From contig NZ_FRBI01000001.1 of NCBI RefSeq assembly GCF_900142575.1, forward strand, positions 125,014 through 189,013: a DNA stretch of 64,000 bases. Reading direction: 5' to 3'. The DNA comes from Actinacidiphila paucisporea. Its GTDB lineage: Bacteria; Actinomycetota; Actinomycetes; Streptomycetales; Streptomycetaceae. The position numbers were made by a program, and so were the translations under genes. Below the pieces are notes generated by a model. That model ran no database searches, was not told where the DNA came from, and saw only the letters and a list, made by a program, of their open reading frames with translations. Positions 38,892 to 48,664 of this stretch are shown one piece after another; the stretch's first letter is position 1, and every line of letters starts with the position of its first letter.

Positions 38892-39056
38892 ATGTCGGCC
38901 CACGACCCCCAGGACCACCAGCCCGTCCCCACCTTCCGCGACGTGCTCGCCGCCGCCGAGGCGGCCCGCCGGATCTCCACCCCGCCGCCCGCCACGCCGT
39001 CGCCCGAGGTCCCCGCCACCGTTACGGTCACCGTCCCCGACGAGGACGCGGCATAG
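38892..39056 (+). CDS. Small hypothetical protein
   Basis: The 54-residue reading frame begins SAHDPQDHQPVPTFRDVLAAAEAARR and ends VPDEDAA. GGGGAGG lies five bases before ATG 38892, and codon third positions are GC-rich as in real genes here. One amphipathic helix (PTFRDVLAAAEAARRIST) is followed by a Pro/Thr-rich acidic tail. No membrane segment or known domain is seen. A 17-bp direct repeat (38740-38773) lies upstream, between tsaE and this gene. Confidence 0.6.
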   Translation: MSAHDPQDHQPVPTFRDVLAAAEAARRISTPPPATPSPEVPATVTVTVPDEDAA

Positions 39057-39129
39057 CCCGTACGGGTGAAAACGGCAGGGCGTGGCAATATGCCACGCCC
39101 GCGTGTCCCCGCTGGAATCCGTCGCGCCG

Positions 39130-39678
39130 TCAGGGCAGCACGTTGATGGCGCTGCCCACCGTCGCGAACTGCCACATCGCGGCGGTGTCGGCGCGCGTCG
39201 CCCGGATCGCCGCATTCTGCTTCGCCGGGTCCGGCGTGGCCAGCGAGCCGTCGACGGCGGCGCTGAAACCGATGTTCACCCCGCCGGTCATCGCGAAGAG
39301 CACCGTGTGCTCCACCTGCTTGCCGTCGCCGCCGACACCCACCTCGCGCCGGAAGAAGACGTGGTGCAGCCCCTTGGACGGCGTCACATTGCCCGCGACC
39401 ACCGCATAGGTGCGCACCACCTTGCTGCCGTCGTCCACCAGCCACACCCGGTGGGCGGAGACGCTGTAGACGACGCGTTTGCCCACGCCCGAGTGCAGGG
39501 GCAGCGGATACGTCCTCGGCTTCGGCTTGACCGACGCGGACTTCGGCGGCGGGGCCGAGGAGTGCGCCGCAGCCGGGGCCTTCGGGGCCGAACCCGACGC
39601 CTGCGCGGCCAGCACCGCGATCACCACCATGGCCCCCGCGGTCAGTCCCGTCACGAGGGTGCCGGCTTTGATTGCCAC
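39130..39678 (-). CDS. Exported protein resembling an L,D-transpeptidase domain but lacking cysteine
   Basis: The 182-residue protein has an N-terminal signal or anchor (GTLVTGLTAGAMVVIAVLAAQASG), a Ser/Pro/Ala linker, and a domain starting KRVVYSVSAHRVWLVDDGSKVVRTYAVVAG, which resembles the opening strands of YkuD-type L,D-transpeptidases. The family's catalytic SxGC/HG motif is absent and there is no cysteine at all, so it cannot be that enzyme by the usual mechanism. It lies on the strand opposite the tsa genes. A wall-binding or structural role is inference. Confidence 0.65.
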   Translation of the reverse strand: MAIKAGTLVTGLTAGAMVVIAVLAAQASGSAPKAPAAAHSSAPPPKSASVKPKPRTYPLPLHSGVGKRVVYSVSAHRVWLVDDGSKVVRTYAVVAGNVTPSKGLHHVFFRREVGVGGDGKQVEHTVLFAMTGGVNIGFSAAVDGSLATPDPAKQNAAIRATRADTAAMWQFATVGSAINVLP

Positions 39679-39811
39679 GGGAGTCCTCCGGTCGGGTTGG
39701 GCGCTCGCTCCCCGTTGACGGTAGCAGCCGCGGCGGCCCTCTCCGCCGCCCCGCGGAAGGGCCCGCGTACCACCGCCGCGGCCGTACGGGCGCTGCCCGT
39801 ACCCTGGGGGC

Positions 39812-40477
39812 GTGCTGCTGCTTGCCTTCGACACCGCCACGCCCGCCGTCACCGCCGCCCTCCACGACGGGGAGCGGGTGCTCGCCGAGTCCACGGTCGT
39901 CGACGCGCGCCGGCACGGCGAACTGCTGGTGCCCGCGATCGACCGGGTGCTGGCCGCCGCGGGCCGCGCGCTCGCCGACGTCACCGGCGTGGTCGTCGGC
40001 GTCGGCCCCGGCCCCTACACCGGGCTGCGGGTCGGCCTGGTCACCGCCGCGTCCTTCGGCGACGTCCTGGACGTCCCCGTGCACGGCGTGTGCACCCTCG
40101 ACGGCCTCGCCTGGGCCGCGGGCGAGGCCGGCCTGGAAGGGCCGTTCACGGTCGCCACCGACGCCCGCCGCAAAGAGGTCTACTGGGCCCGATACGACGG
40201 CCCCGCCGCCCGCGTCACCGAGCCCGCGGTGAACCGCGCGGCCGACCTGCCGCGGGACGTCCTCGCGCTGCCCGCCGTCGGCGCGGGCGCCGCGCTCTAC
40301 CCCGAGGCCTTCACCGACCGCCGCCCCGACCCCGCCCACCAGTCGGCCGGCGCGCTGGCCGCGCTCGCCGCCCACCGGCTCGCGGCGGGCGAGGACTTCG
40401 CCCCCCCGCTGCCGCTCTACCTGCGCCGTCCCGACGCCCAGGTGCCCGCCGGCTACAAGGCGGTCCTGCCGACGTGA
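39812..40477 (+). CDS. tsaB: tRNA t6A modification protein TsaB
   Basis: The 221-residue protein starts LLLAFDTATPAVTAAL and contains GVGPGPYTGLRVGL, the usual TsaB motifs. It is a TsaD paralogue that scaffolds TsaD and TsaE and lacks the metal site. GTG 39812 is the start. It overlaps rimI (GTGA). Confidence 0.93.
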   Translation: MLLLAFDTATPAVTAALHDGERVLAESTVVDARRHGELLVPAIDRVLAAAGRALADVTGVVVGVGPGPYTGLRVGLVTAASFGDVLDVPVHGVCTLDGLAWAAGEAGLEGPFTVATDARRKEVYWARYDGPAARVTEPAVNRAADLPRDVLALPAVGAGAALYPEAFTDRRPDPAHQSAGALAALAAHRLAAGEDFAPPLPLYLRRPDAQVPAGYKAVLPT

Positions 40478-41007
40478 GCGAGCCGAACGACCCGAACGAC
40501 GTGAACGACCCGGACGACGTGGTCCTGCGCGACATGCGCTGGTGGGACCTGGACCGGGTGGTCGCCCTCGAAGGCGCCCTCTTCCCCGACGACGCCTGGT
40601 CCCGCGGCATGTTCTGGTCGGAGATCGCCGACGCCAGGCACCCGGCCGCCACCCGCACGTACGTCGTCGCGGAAACCCCGGACGGCCGTATCGTCGGCTA
40701 TGCGGGGCTGGCGGCGGTCGCCGGCACCGGCGACGTCCAGACCATCGCGGTCGCCCGCGACCACTGGGGCACCGGGCTCGGCTCGCGCCTGCTCATCGCC
40801 CTGCTGCGGGCGGCCACCGCCGCGGAATGCCACGAGGTGCTGCTCGAAGTACGGGTCGACAACGCCCGCGCCCAGCGGCTCTACCAGCGCTTCGGCTTCG
40901 AGCCGATCGGCATCCGCAAGGGCTACTACCAGCCGGGCAACGTCAACGCGCTCGTCATGCGCCGCGCCGACCCGGCACAGAACCTGGCTGAGGAATTCCA
41001 TGCCTGA
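40474..41007 (+). CDS. rimI: Ribosomal-protein S18 alanine N-acetyltransferase
   Basis: The 177-residue GNAT protein has the acetyl-CoA loop [11 protein letters not shown] and the region [18 protein letters not shown] typical of RimI. It begins with an Asn/Asp-rich stretch ([13 protein letters not shown]). GTG 40474 overlaps the tsaB stop, and the gene overlaps tsaD by 8 bp. The tsaB-rimI-tsaD order is common. Confidence 0.9.
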   Translation: MSEPNDPNDVNDPDDVVLRDMRWWDLDRVVALEGALFPDDAWSRGMFWSEIADARHPAATRTYVVAETPDGRIVGYAGLAAVAGTGDVQTIAVARDHWGTGLGSRLLIALLRAATAAECHEVLLEVRVDNARAQRLYQRFGFEPIGIRKGYYQPGNVNALVMRRADPAQNLAEEFHA

Positions 41008-42109
41008 CGAACCCCTTGTGCTCGGCATCGAGACCTCGTGCGACGAGACCGGCGTCGGCATCGTCCGCGGGCACACCCTGCTCGCCGACGCCGTCGCCTC
41101 CAGCGTCGACGAGCACGCCCGCTACGGCGGCGTCGTCCCCGAGGTCGCCAGCCGCGCCCACCTGGAGGCGATGGTCCCCACCATCCAGCGGGCGCTGAAG
41201 GAGGCCGGCGTGGCCGCCGGCGACCTCGACGCCGTCGCCGTGACCGCGGGCCCCGGCCTCGCCGGCGCGCTGCTGGTCGGGGTGTCGGCGGCCAAGGCGT
41301 ACGCCTACGCGCTGGGCAAGCCCCTCTACGGCGTCAACCACCTCGCCTCGCACATCTGCGTCGACCAGCTCGAACACGGCGCCCTGCCCGAGCCGACGAT
41401 GGCCCTGCTGGTCTCCGGCGGCCACTCCTCGCTGCTGCTGGCCCCCGACATCACCGGCGACGTACGCCCGCTGGGCGCCACCATCGACGACGCGGCCGGC
41501 GAGGCCTTCGACAAGGTCGCCCGGGTCCTCGGCCTCGGCTTTCCCGGCGGCCCCGCGATCGACCGCCACGCCCGCGACGGCGACCCCGCCGCCATCGCCT
41601 TCCCCCGGGGCCTGACCGGCGGCCGCGACCCGCTCTACGACTTCTCCTTCTCCGGCCTCAAGACCGCCGTCGCCCGCTGGGTCGAGGCCCGCCGCAGGGA
41701 CGGCCAGGACGTCCCCGTCGCCGACGTGGCCGCGTCTTTCCAGGAGGCGGTGGTCGACGTGCTGACCCGCAAGGCCCTCAGGGCCTGCAAGGACAACGGG
41801 GTCGACCATCTGATGATCGGCGGCGGAGTCGCCGCCAACTCCCGGCTGCGCGCCCTGGCCCTGGAGCGCTGCGAGGGCGCCGGAATCCGCCTGCGGGTGC
41901 CACGCCCCGGCCTGTGCACCGACAACGGCGCCATGGTGGCCGCGCTGGGCGCGGAGATGGTCGCCAGGGGGCGCCCCTCGTCCACCTTCGACCTCCCGGC
42001 CGACTCCTCGCTGCCGGTCACCGAGGTGTCCGTGCCGGGCCACACCCACACGCACACTCACGCGCACTCACACGCGCACGAGGCCGGCGAAGGCAACCTC
42101 TACGGATGA
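41000..42109 (+). CDS. tsaD: tRNA N6-threonylcarbamoyladenosine transferase TsaD, with His-rich tail
   Basis: The 369-residue enzyme attaches threonylcarbamoyl to A37 of tRNAs. It has [14 protein letters not shown], the metal ligands in VNHLASH, the nucleotide motif [23 protein letters not shown] sequence ([11 protein letters not shown]) and the Asp of LCTDNGAM. After the conserved core the C-terminus runs into a 7-histidine Thr/Ala/His tail ([17 protein letters not shown]), not part of the standard fold. ATG 41000 overlaps rimI. Confidence 0.95.
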   Translation: MPDEPLVLGIETSCDETGVGIVRGHTLLADAVASSVDEHARYGGVVPEVASRAHLEAMVPTIQRALKEAGVAAGDLDAVAVTAGPGLAGALLVGVSAAKAYAYALGKPLYGVNHLASHICVDQLEHGALPEPTMALLVSGGHSSLLLAPDITGDVRPLGATIDDAAGEAFDKVARVLGLGFPGGPAIDRHARDGDPAAIAFPRGLTGGRDPLYDFSFSGLKTAVARWVEARRRDGQDVPVADVAASFQEAVVDVLTRKALRACKDNGVDHLMIGGGVAANSRLRALALERCEGAGIRLRVPRPGLCTDNGAMVAALGAEMVARGRPSSTFDLPADSSLPVTEVSVPGHTHTHTHAHSHAHEAGEGNLYG

Positions 42110-42378
42110 GCGTCACCCTCATGTGGGAGGCCGCCGCCGCCGAGGGCCGCGGCCCCGAACTGCTCGCCTGGGCCCGGGAGGCCGCCGCCGCCCTGCCCGG
42201 CGGCTTCCTGCGCCGCGAATTCCTCACCGCTCCCGGTGACCGGGTCCTCGTACTGACCTGGTGGGACGCCGCATACGACGATGCCGTGCCCGAACTGGCG
42301 GAGCCGCCCGCCGGCCTGGTGCGGCGCGACGTCCACCGCTGGCGGTTCACCTCCGTCGCGGTGGAACCGACGGGCTGA
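42106..42378 (+). CDS. Small conserved-type protein after tsaD
   Basis: The 90-residue protein ([32 protein letters not shown]...) is not recognised. It has helix and strand alternation ([21 protein letters not shown]) reminiscent of the small ABM-type dimeric alpha-beta fold, but without motifs. The start overlaps the tsaD stop (ATGA), so it is translated with the t6A cluster. High tryptophan content (4 residues) is notable. Confidence 0.7.
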   Translation: MSVTLMWEAAAAEGRGPELLAWAREAAAALPGGFLRREFLTAPGDRVLVLTWWDAAYDDAVPELAEPPAGLVRRDVHRWRFTSVAVEPTG

Positions 42379-42458
42379 AAAACGCCTCGTCCAAGGTGAG
42401 CGCCCCGCCGAGTGCTCGCACCATGACGTAGCAGCACCCGACGTAGGGTCCCTCCCCG

Positions 42459-43289
42459 ATGCGCGCACCACGCGGAAAAATCTTCCTGCTCCTGGCCCTG
42501 CTCCTCACCACGGCCTGCTCCGCGGTCGATGCCGCGCACTCCCCGGCGCCCCCGGCCCGCTCCACGGCGGCCCCGTCGGCCCCCAAGCCAGCCCCGGCCG
42601 ACGACCGCGCCGCCGCCTTCCGCAAATGGGGAATCCCGCTCCTCCCCCCGCCGCCCGCGCCGCCCGCGGTCAAACCGATACGGACGGGCGACGGGGCGAT
42701 ACCCGTCGTCAGCGACATACCGACCGACCAGAAGATCGTCTTCCTGACCTTTGACGACGGGGCCGAGAAGGACCCGAAATTCGTGCAGATGATGCGGGAT
42801 CTGAAGATCCCGTTCACGATGTTCCTGACCGACGACATCATCAAGAACGACTACGGTTTCTTCCGGCCGCTCCAGGCTCTCGGCAATTCGATACAGAACC
42901 ACACGCTCAGCCACCCTGACCTGCATGGACGGTCGTTGGCACAGCAGAAGCACGAGATCTGCTTCCAGCAGACGAAGCTCACCCACGAATACGGGACGGC
43001 GCCCGGGCTCTTCCGGCCGCCCTACGGCAATTACAACGCGGACACGCGGACCGCGGTGAAATCCTGCGGCGGCCTGCGGGCGATGATTCTCTGGCGCGAG
43101 TCGATGCAGATCAAGAAGGTGCAGTTCCAGCGCCCGGACAAGAAATTCCACCCGGGCGACATCATCCTGGCCCACTTTCGCGGGCCCGCGCAGCTCAAGG
43201 GGGAATCCATGACGGCGATGACCGCCAACCTGCTGCGGCAAATTGCCTCGCAGGGTTTCACCCTGGCCCGCCTCGACGACTACGTCTAG
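42459..43289 (+). CDS. Lipoprotein polysaccharide deacetylase
   Basis: The 276-residue protein has a lipobox (LLLTTACS, Cys20) after a short hydrophobic signal, so it is likely anchored outside the membrane. The catalytic domain has TFDDG (~98-102), NHTLSHPDL (~146-154; metal histidines) and RPPYGNYN, the three core motifs of carbohydrate esterase family 4. A Pro/Ala linker (~22-70) spans the gap to the domain. The substrate is probably peptidoglycan or another GlcNAc polymer. Start is ATG 42459. Confidence 0.9.
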   Translation: MRAPRGKIFLLLALLLTTACSAVDAAHSPAPPARSTAAPSAPKPAPADDRAAAFRKWGIPLLPPPPAPPAVKPIRTGDGAIPVVSDIPTDQKIVFLTFDDGAEKDPKFVQMMRDLKIPFTMFLTDDIIKNDYGFFRPLQALGNSIQNHTLSHPDLHGRSLAQQKHEICFQQTKLTHEYGTAPGLFRPPYGNYNADTRTAVKSCGGLRAMILWRESMQIKKVQFQRPDKKFHPGDIILAHFRGPAQLKGESMTAMTANLLRQIASQGFTLARLDDYV

Positions 43290-43294
43290 CCCCC

Positions 43295-43328
43295 GCGGGG
43301 GCGGCGCTTCCAGGCGCAGGGCCCCCGC
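43295..43328. terminator. Candidate bidirectional terminator
   Basis: GCGGGGGC (43295-43302) pairs with GCCCCCGC (43321-43328) around an 18-base loop. It sits in the 75-bp gap between the converging deacetylase and methyltransferase genes. Confidence 0.45.
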
Positions 43329-43364
43329 CCCCTACGAGGGCGCCGTCCCGGCGGAGGAGGAGTG

Positions 43365-44552
43365 CTAAAGCCGGGCCGGGTGGCCGAGGAGCATGGTGGG
43401 GGCGCCCGAGGTGCGGGTGAGGAAGACGGTGGTGGAGTGCGGGCCGCGAGGCCGCACGCGGCGGCGGAGGTCTTCGGGGTCCACCGCGGAGCCCCGCTTC
43501 TTGACGGTGAGGACGCCGACCTCGCGCTCGCGCACCAGCGCCTTGAGCCGCTTCAGCCCGAAGGGCAGGACGTCGGTGACCTCGTACGCGGTCGCGAACG
43601 GCGTGGGCCGCAGCTCGTCGGCGGTGACGTACGCGATCGTCGGGTCGATCAGCCCGCCGCCCACCTCCTGCGCGACCTCGGCCACGAGATGCGCGCGGAT
43701 GACGGCGCCGTCCGGCTCGTAGAGGTAGCGCCCGACCGGCCGCACCGGGGGGTCGGGCAGGCCGCGCCCGATCAGGGTGGCGCCCGACGGGAGCAGCGTC
43801 GCGCGGCGGCCGCCGGGCCGTACGCGGTCGCCGCGGCCGTCGAACCACAGCACCGCCTCCTTCACGTCACCGCCGTCCGAGATCCACTCGGCCTCCGCGG
43901 CGGGCGGCACCGCCTCGTGCGGGATGCCGGGTGCGACCTTCACCGCTCCGGGTGAACCCGCCGCCGCCGCGCCCAGCGCCCACGACAGCGGCGGCGAATA
44001 CGCCTCGGGGTCGAAGACCCGGCCGCGCGCCGTGCGGCGGGCCGGGTCCACGAACACGCCGTCCAGGCCGCCCGTGCCGACGTCGAGCACGTCCGCGCAC
44101 CTGACGTCGAGGCGGTCGGCCAGGCCCAGCGCGGCGGCGTTCGCGCTGACCACCGCGCAGGTCAGCGGGTCACGGTCGACGGCGGTGACCGCCAGGCCGG
44201 CCCGCAGCATGGCGATGACGTCGCCGCCGACGCCGCAGCACAGGTCGGCCACCGCCGCGGGCCCGAAGCTCGCGAACCTGGCGGCCCGGTGGGCCGCCAC
44301 CGACGCGCGGGTGGACTGTTCGAGTCCGTGCGGCGTGAAGTACATCCGGTGCGCGTCGACCGGGCCGAACTTCGCCACCGCGCGCTGCCGCAGCCGCGTC
44401 TGGGCCAGCGCCGCCGCGACGATGTCCGCGCCGTGCGTACGCCGCAGCCGGGTGGCCACGGCCAGGTCGTCCGCGGCGTCGTGCTCCCGCAGCCCGGCGA
44501 GCAGCCCCTGCCCCTCCGCGGTCAGCAGTCCTTCGAGATCCTCGGGCGTCAC
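43365..44552 (-). CDS. SAM-dependent methyltransferase with a THUMP-like domain
   Basis: The 395-residue protein has a class I methyltransferase core (VADLCCGVGGDVIAMLRAGLAVTAVDRDP, FVDPARRT) and a C-terminal domain of the THUMP-like type found in RNA-modifying enzymes. This pairing suggests an RNA target. Start GTG 44552 follows GAGGGG. It converges with the deacetylase and is divergent from the groES promoter region. Confidence 0.85.
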   Translation of the reverse strand: MTPEDLEGLLTAEGQGLLAGLREHDAADDLAVATRLRRTHGADIVAAALAQTRLRQRAVAKFGPVDAHRMYFTPHGLEQSTRASVAAHRAARFASFGPAAVADLCCGVGGDVIAMLRAGLAVTAVDRDPLTCAVVSANAAALGLADRLDVRCADVLDVGTGGLDGVFVDPARRTARGRVFDPEAYSPPLSWALGAAAAGSPGAVKVAPGIPHEAVPPAAEAEWISDGGDVKEAVLWFDGRGDRVRPGGRRATLLPSGATLIGRGLPDPPVRPVGRYLYEPDGAVIRAHLVAEVAQEVGGGLIDPTIAYVTADELRPTPFATAYEVTDVLPFGLKRLKALVREREVGVLTVKKRGSAVDPEDLRRRVRPRGPHSTTVFLTRTSGAPTMLLGHPARL

Positions 44553-44630
44553 CCCCTCATTCTCCCCGACCCGGGAGGTGCGCCCGGCCGGGCGCAGGAG
44601 GGCCGGAGGACACCCGGATGGAGTGCGTGG

Positions 44631-44657
44631 CTGGCACTCCGCTTGACCGAGTGCTAA
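44631..44657. promoter_or_regulatory. CIRCE element 1
   Basis: CTGGCACTC-N9-GAGTGCTAA spans 44631-44657. It is the HrcA operator of heat-shock genes; its N9 spacer contains the -35 of the groES promoter. Confidence 0.92.
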
Positions 44658-44671
44658 CGGCGTCCTAGTCT
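44643..44671 (+). promoter_or_regulatory. Promoter of groES
   Basis: TTGACC (44643-44648) and TAGTCT (44666-44671) are 17 bp apart, a near-consensus vegetative promoter. The -35 lies in the spacer of CIRCE 1 and the likely start (~44678) lies in CIRCE 2. Confidence 0.8.
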
Positions 44672-44676
44672 CGTTT

Positions 44677-44703
44677 CTGGCACTCGGCCCCGCTGAGTGC
44701 CAG
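44677..44703. promoter_or_regulatory. CIRCE element 2
   Basis: CTGGCACTC-N9-GAGTGCCAG has perfectly complementary 9-bp arms and overlaps the predicted transcription start. It is 46 bp downstream of CIRCE 1. Confidence 0.92.
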
Positions 44704-44805
44704 ACCAACAGCGACGGGCAGGTCCGGCACCCGCGACGACGGGCCTACCAGGTCGCCGACCCAGACAGACACTCCCGTGAGCCCTTTGAAGGGGGAGGTC
44801 GGATC

Positions 44806-45114
44806 GTGACGACCGCCAGCACCAAGGTTGCCATCAAGCCGCTTGAGGACCGCATCGTGGTCCAGCCGCTCGACGCCGAGCAGACCACGGCCTCGGGCCT
44901 GGTCATTCCGGACACCGCCAAGGAGAAGCCCCAGGAGGGCGTCGTCCTGGCTGTGGGCCCGGGCCGCTTCGAGGACGGCAACCGGCTGCCGCTCGACGTC
45001 GCCGTGGGCGACGTCGTGCTCTACAGCAAGTACGGCGGCACCGAGGTGAAGTACAACGGCGAGGAGTACCTCGTCCTCTCGGCCCGCGACGTTCTCGCGA
45101 TCATCGAGAAGTAA
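44806..45114 (+). CDS. groES: Co-chaperonin GroES
   Basis: The 102-residue protein ([22 protein letters not shown] ... [17 protein letters not shown]) is standard GroES, the heptameric lid of GroEL. AAGGGGGAGG precedes GTG 44806. It is controlled by two CIRCE elements. Confidence 0.97.
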   Translation: MTTASTKVAIKPLEDRIVVQPLDAEQTTASGLVIPDTAKEKPQEGVVLAVGPGRFEDGNRLPLDVAVGDVVLYSKYGGTEVKYNGEEYLVLSARDVLAIIEK

Positions 45115-45138
45115 TTCCCCGGCTGCACAGCCGTGATC

Positions 45139-45188
45139 CCGCCCCGGGAGTCCCTGTCCTTGAGGCCGGGTCCCCGGGGCGGTTTTTT
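45139..45188 (+). terminator. Intrinsic terminator between groES and groEL
   Basis: CCGCCCCGGG (45139-45148) pairs with CCCGGGGCGG (45173-45182), immediately followed by six T residues (45183-45188). This is the most canonical intrinsic terminator in the window, placed 25 bp after groES and 60 bp before groEL. Confidence 0.8.
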
Positions 45189-45238
45189 CGCCGTCCTTAC
45201 CGTCCGTGACGACGTGATTAGACGAGTAGACGAGGTAG

Positions 45239-46867
<1,629 letters not shown>

Positions 46868-46885
46868 CCTCGCCTTTTCCGGCCC

Positions 46886-46927
46886 GCGCCCGCTGCCCCC
46901 TCGGGGGGCGGCGGGCGCCGCCCTTTT
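46886..46927 (+). terminator. Terminator after groEL
   Basis: A 14-bp GC-rich stem with one wobble pair (46886-46899 with 46905-46918) is followed by a TTTT run at 46924-46927. Confidence 0.75.
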
Positions 46928-46959
46928 CGCGTGCCCCGCCGTACGGCAGATTGGGCCGC

Positions 46960-47772
46960 ATGACGAAAGATCAGACCGGCGGCCCCCTCATCGACACGAG
47001 CCTCCCGCACTCGGCGCGGATGTACGACTACTGGCTCGGCGGCAGCAGCAACTTCGCCGCCGACCGGGCGATGGGCCAGGCCATCGAGCAGGCCATACCC
47101 GGCATCAAGGCGATGGCCATGGAGAACCGCAAATTCCTCGGCCGCGCGGTGCGGTACATGGCCGAGGAGGCCGGCATCCGGCAGTTCCTCGACATCGGCA
47201 CGGGCATCCCCGCGGACGGCGACACCGCGTCGGTGGCCGGCATCGTCGCCCCCGACAGCCGGGTCGTGTGCGTCGACAACGACCCCATCGTCCAGGCGCA
47301 CGCCCACGACGTCCTCAACGGCACGCCCGGCGCCGGCCGGACGGTCTACCTCGAAGCGGACCTGCGCAAGCCGGGCGAGGTCCTGGCCGCGCCGCTGCTG
47401 CGGGACACCCTCGACCTCGGGCAGCCGGTCGGGCTGCTGCTCGTCGCGATCCTGATGCTGGTCCGCGACGAGCAGGACCCCTGGGCCGCGGTCACCGCCT
47501 TCCTCGACGCGCTGCCCTCCGGCAGCCATGTGGCCATCAGCCACCCCACCCAGGACTTCGACCCCGAGGCCATGGCGTCAGTCGCCCGCGCCGCGGAAGA
47601 GGGCCACATGACCTTCGTCCCCCGGGACCGCTCCGAGGTCCTGCGCTTCTTCACCGACTGGGAGCTGGTCTCCCCGGGCCTGGTCCCCGTCATGGCCTGG
47701 CGCCCCGAGTCCCCCCTCACGCAGGACGAGCGCGCCGCGTACTACTGGGCCGGAGTCGCCCGCAAGCCCTGA
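46960..47772 (+). CDS. SAM-dependent methyltransferase-like protein (DUF574)
   Basis: The 270-residue protein starts with SLPHSARMYDYWLGGSSNFAADR, the signature of the DUF574 family expanded in streptomycetes, followed by FLDIGTGIPADGD and VVCVDNDP, a SAM-binding core. The methyl acceptor is unknown. ATG 46960 is used in preference to a nearby TTG. It stands alone between terminators. Confidence 0.88.
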   Translation: MTKDQTGGPLIDTSLPHSARMYDYWLGGSSNFAADRAMGQAIEQAIPGIKAMAMENRKFLGRAVRYMAEEAGIRQFLDIGTGIPADGDTASVAGIVAPDSRVVCVDNDPIVQAHAHDVLNGTPGAGRTVYLEADLRKPGEVLAAPLLRDTLDLGQPVGLLLVAILMLVRDEQDPWAAVTAFLDALPSGSHVAISHPTQDFDPEAMASVARAAEEGHMTFVPRDRSEVLRFFTDWELVSPGLVPVMAWRPESPLTQDERAAYYWAGVARKP

Positions 47773-47803
47773 CCCCTTCCCCCGGAGGGCAGGCCGGAAG
47801 GGG

Positions 47804-47825
47804 CGCCCGGGGCTACCCCCGGGCG
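47804..47825. terminator. Bidirectional terminator
   Basis: A 9-bp perfect stem (47804-47812 with 47817-47825) has a four-base loop. It separates the DUF574 gene from the converging SDR gene, which ends at 47830. Confidence 0.75.
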
Positions 47826-47829
47826 AAAC

Positions 47830-48639
47830 TCACGGCTTCGGGTCGTACTTGCGGCCCGCGCCGGTGGAGAGGGCGCCGAAGAGGCGGGACGGGACGTGGC
47901 GGGCGAGGGCGACGGCCGTCTTGTAGCGGGCGTCCGGGACGCTGACGACCCGTCCCCTGGCGAGGTCGCGGAGAGCCGCGGACACGACCTTGTCCGCGTC
48001 GAGCCACGCCCAGTCCGGGAGGCGGTCCGCGTCCATGCCCGCCCGCTGGTGGAATTCGGTGCGGACGAAGCCGGGGCACAGGGCGAGGAAGCGGATGCCG
48101 GAACCGCGCAGGTCGAGGGCGGCGCCCTCGGTGAAGCGGACGACCCACGCCTTGCTCGCCGCGTACGTGCCGCGGGGCATGAAGGCCGCGACCGAGGCGA
48201 CGTTGATCACCGAGCCGCGCCCGCGCTCCCGCATGCCCTCGGCCGCGGCGGCGGTCAGCCGCAGCACCGCCTCGCAGTGCAGGGTGAGCATGCGCAGCTC
48301 GTCCGACATCGGCGCGTCGAGGAAACGGCCGCGGTTGCCGAAGCCCGCGTTGTTGACCAGCACGTCGACCGCGGGCCTGCCGGGGTCCCGCAGCCGGGAC
48401 TCGACCGCGCAGATGCCGTCGTCGGTGGCGAGGTCGGCCTGGAGCACCTCGACGCCGACGCCGTACCGCTCGCGCAGCTCGGCCGCGGTGTCGCCGAGGC
48501 GTACGCCGTCCCGGGCGACGAGCACCAGGTCGTGCCGTCCCCCGCGGCCCTTGCCGTCGGAGCCGCCCCCGGCCGCCAGCCGCCGCGCGAAGGCCGCGCC
48601 GATACCCGCCGTCGCACCCGTGATCAGGGAAGTCGTCAT
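47830..48639 (-). CDS. Short-chain dehydrogenase/reductase
   Basis: The 269-residue protein has the nucleotide motif GATAGIGAAFARRL, LVNNAGFGN, the catalytic Ser (NVASVAAF) and YAASK (Y and K), so the active site is intact. The C-terminal RHVPSRLFGALSTGAGRKYDPKP is unlike core SDRs and may anchor or dimerise. An insertion (~GGGSDGKGRGGRH) enlarges the early loop. The substrate is unknown. Confidence 0.88.
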   Translation of the reverse strand: MTTSLITGATAGIGAAFARRLAAGGGSDGKGRGGRHDLVLVARDGVRLGDTAAELRERYGVGVEVLQADLATDDGICAVESRLRDPGRPAVDVLVNNAGFGNRGRFLDAPMSDELRMLTLHCEAVLRLTAAAAEGMRERGRGSVINVASVAAFMPRGTYAASKAWVVRFTEGAALDLRGSGIRFLALCPGFVRTEFHQRAGMDADRLPDWAWLDADKVVSAALRDLARGRVVSVPDARYKTAVALARHVPSRLFGALSTGAGRKYDPKP

Positions 48640-48664
48640 GCGGGCAGCGTATGCCCACGGCGTG

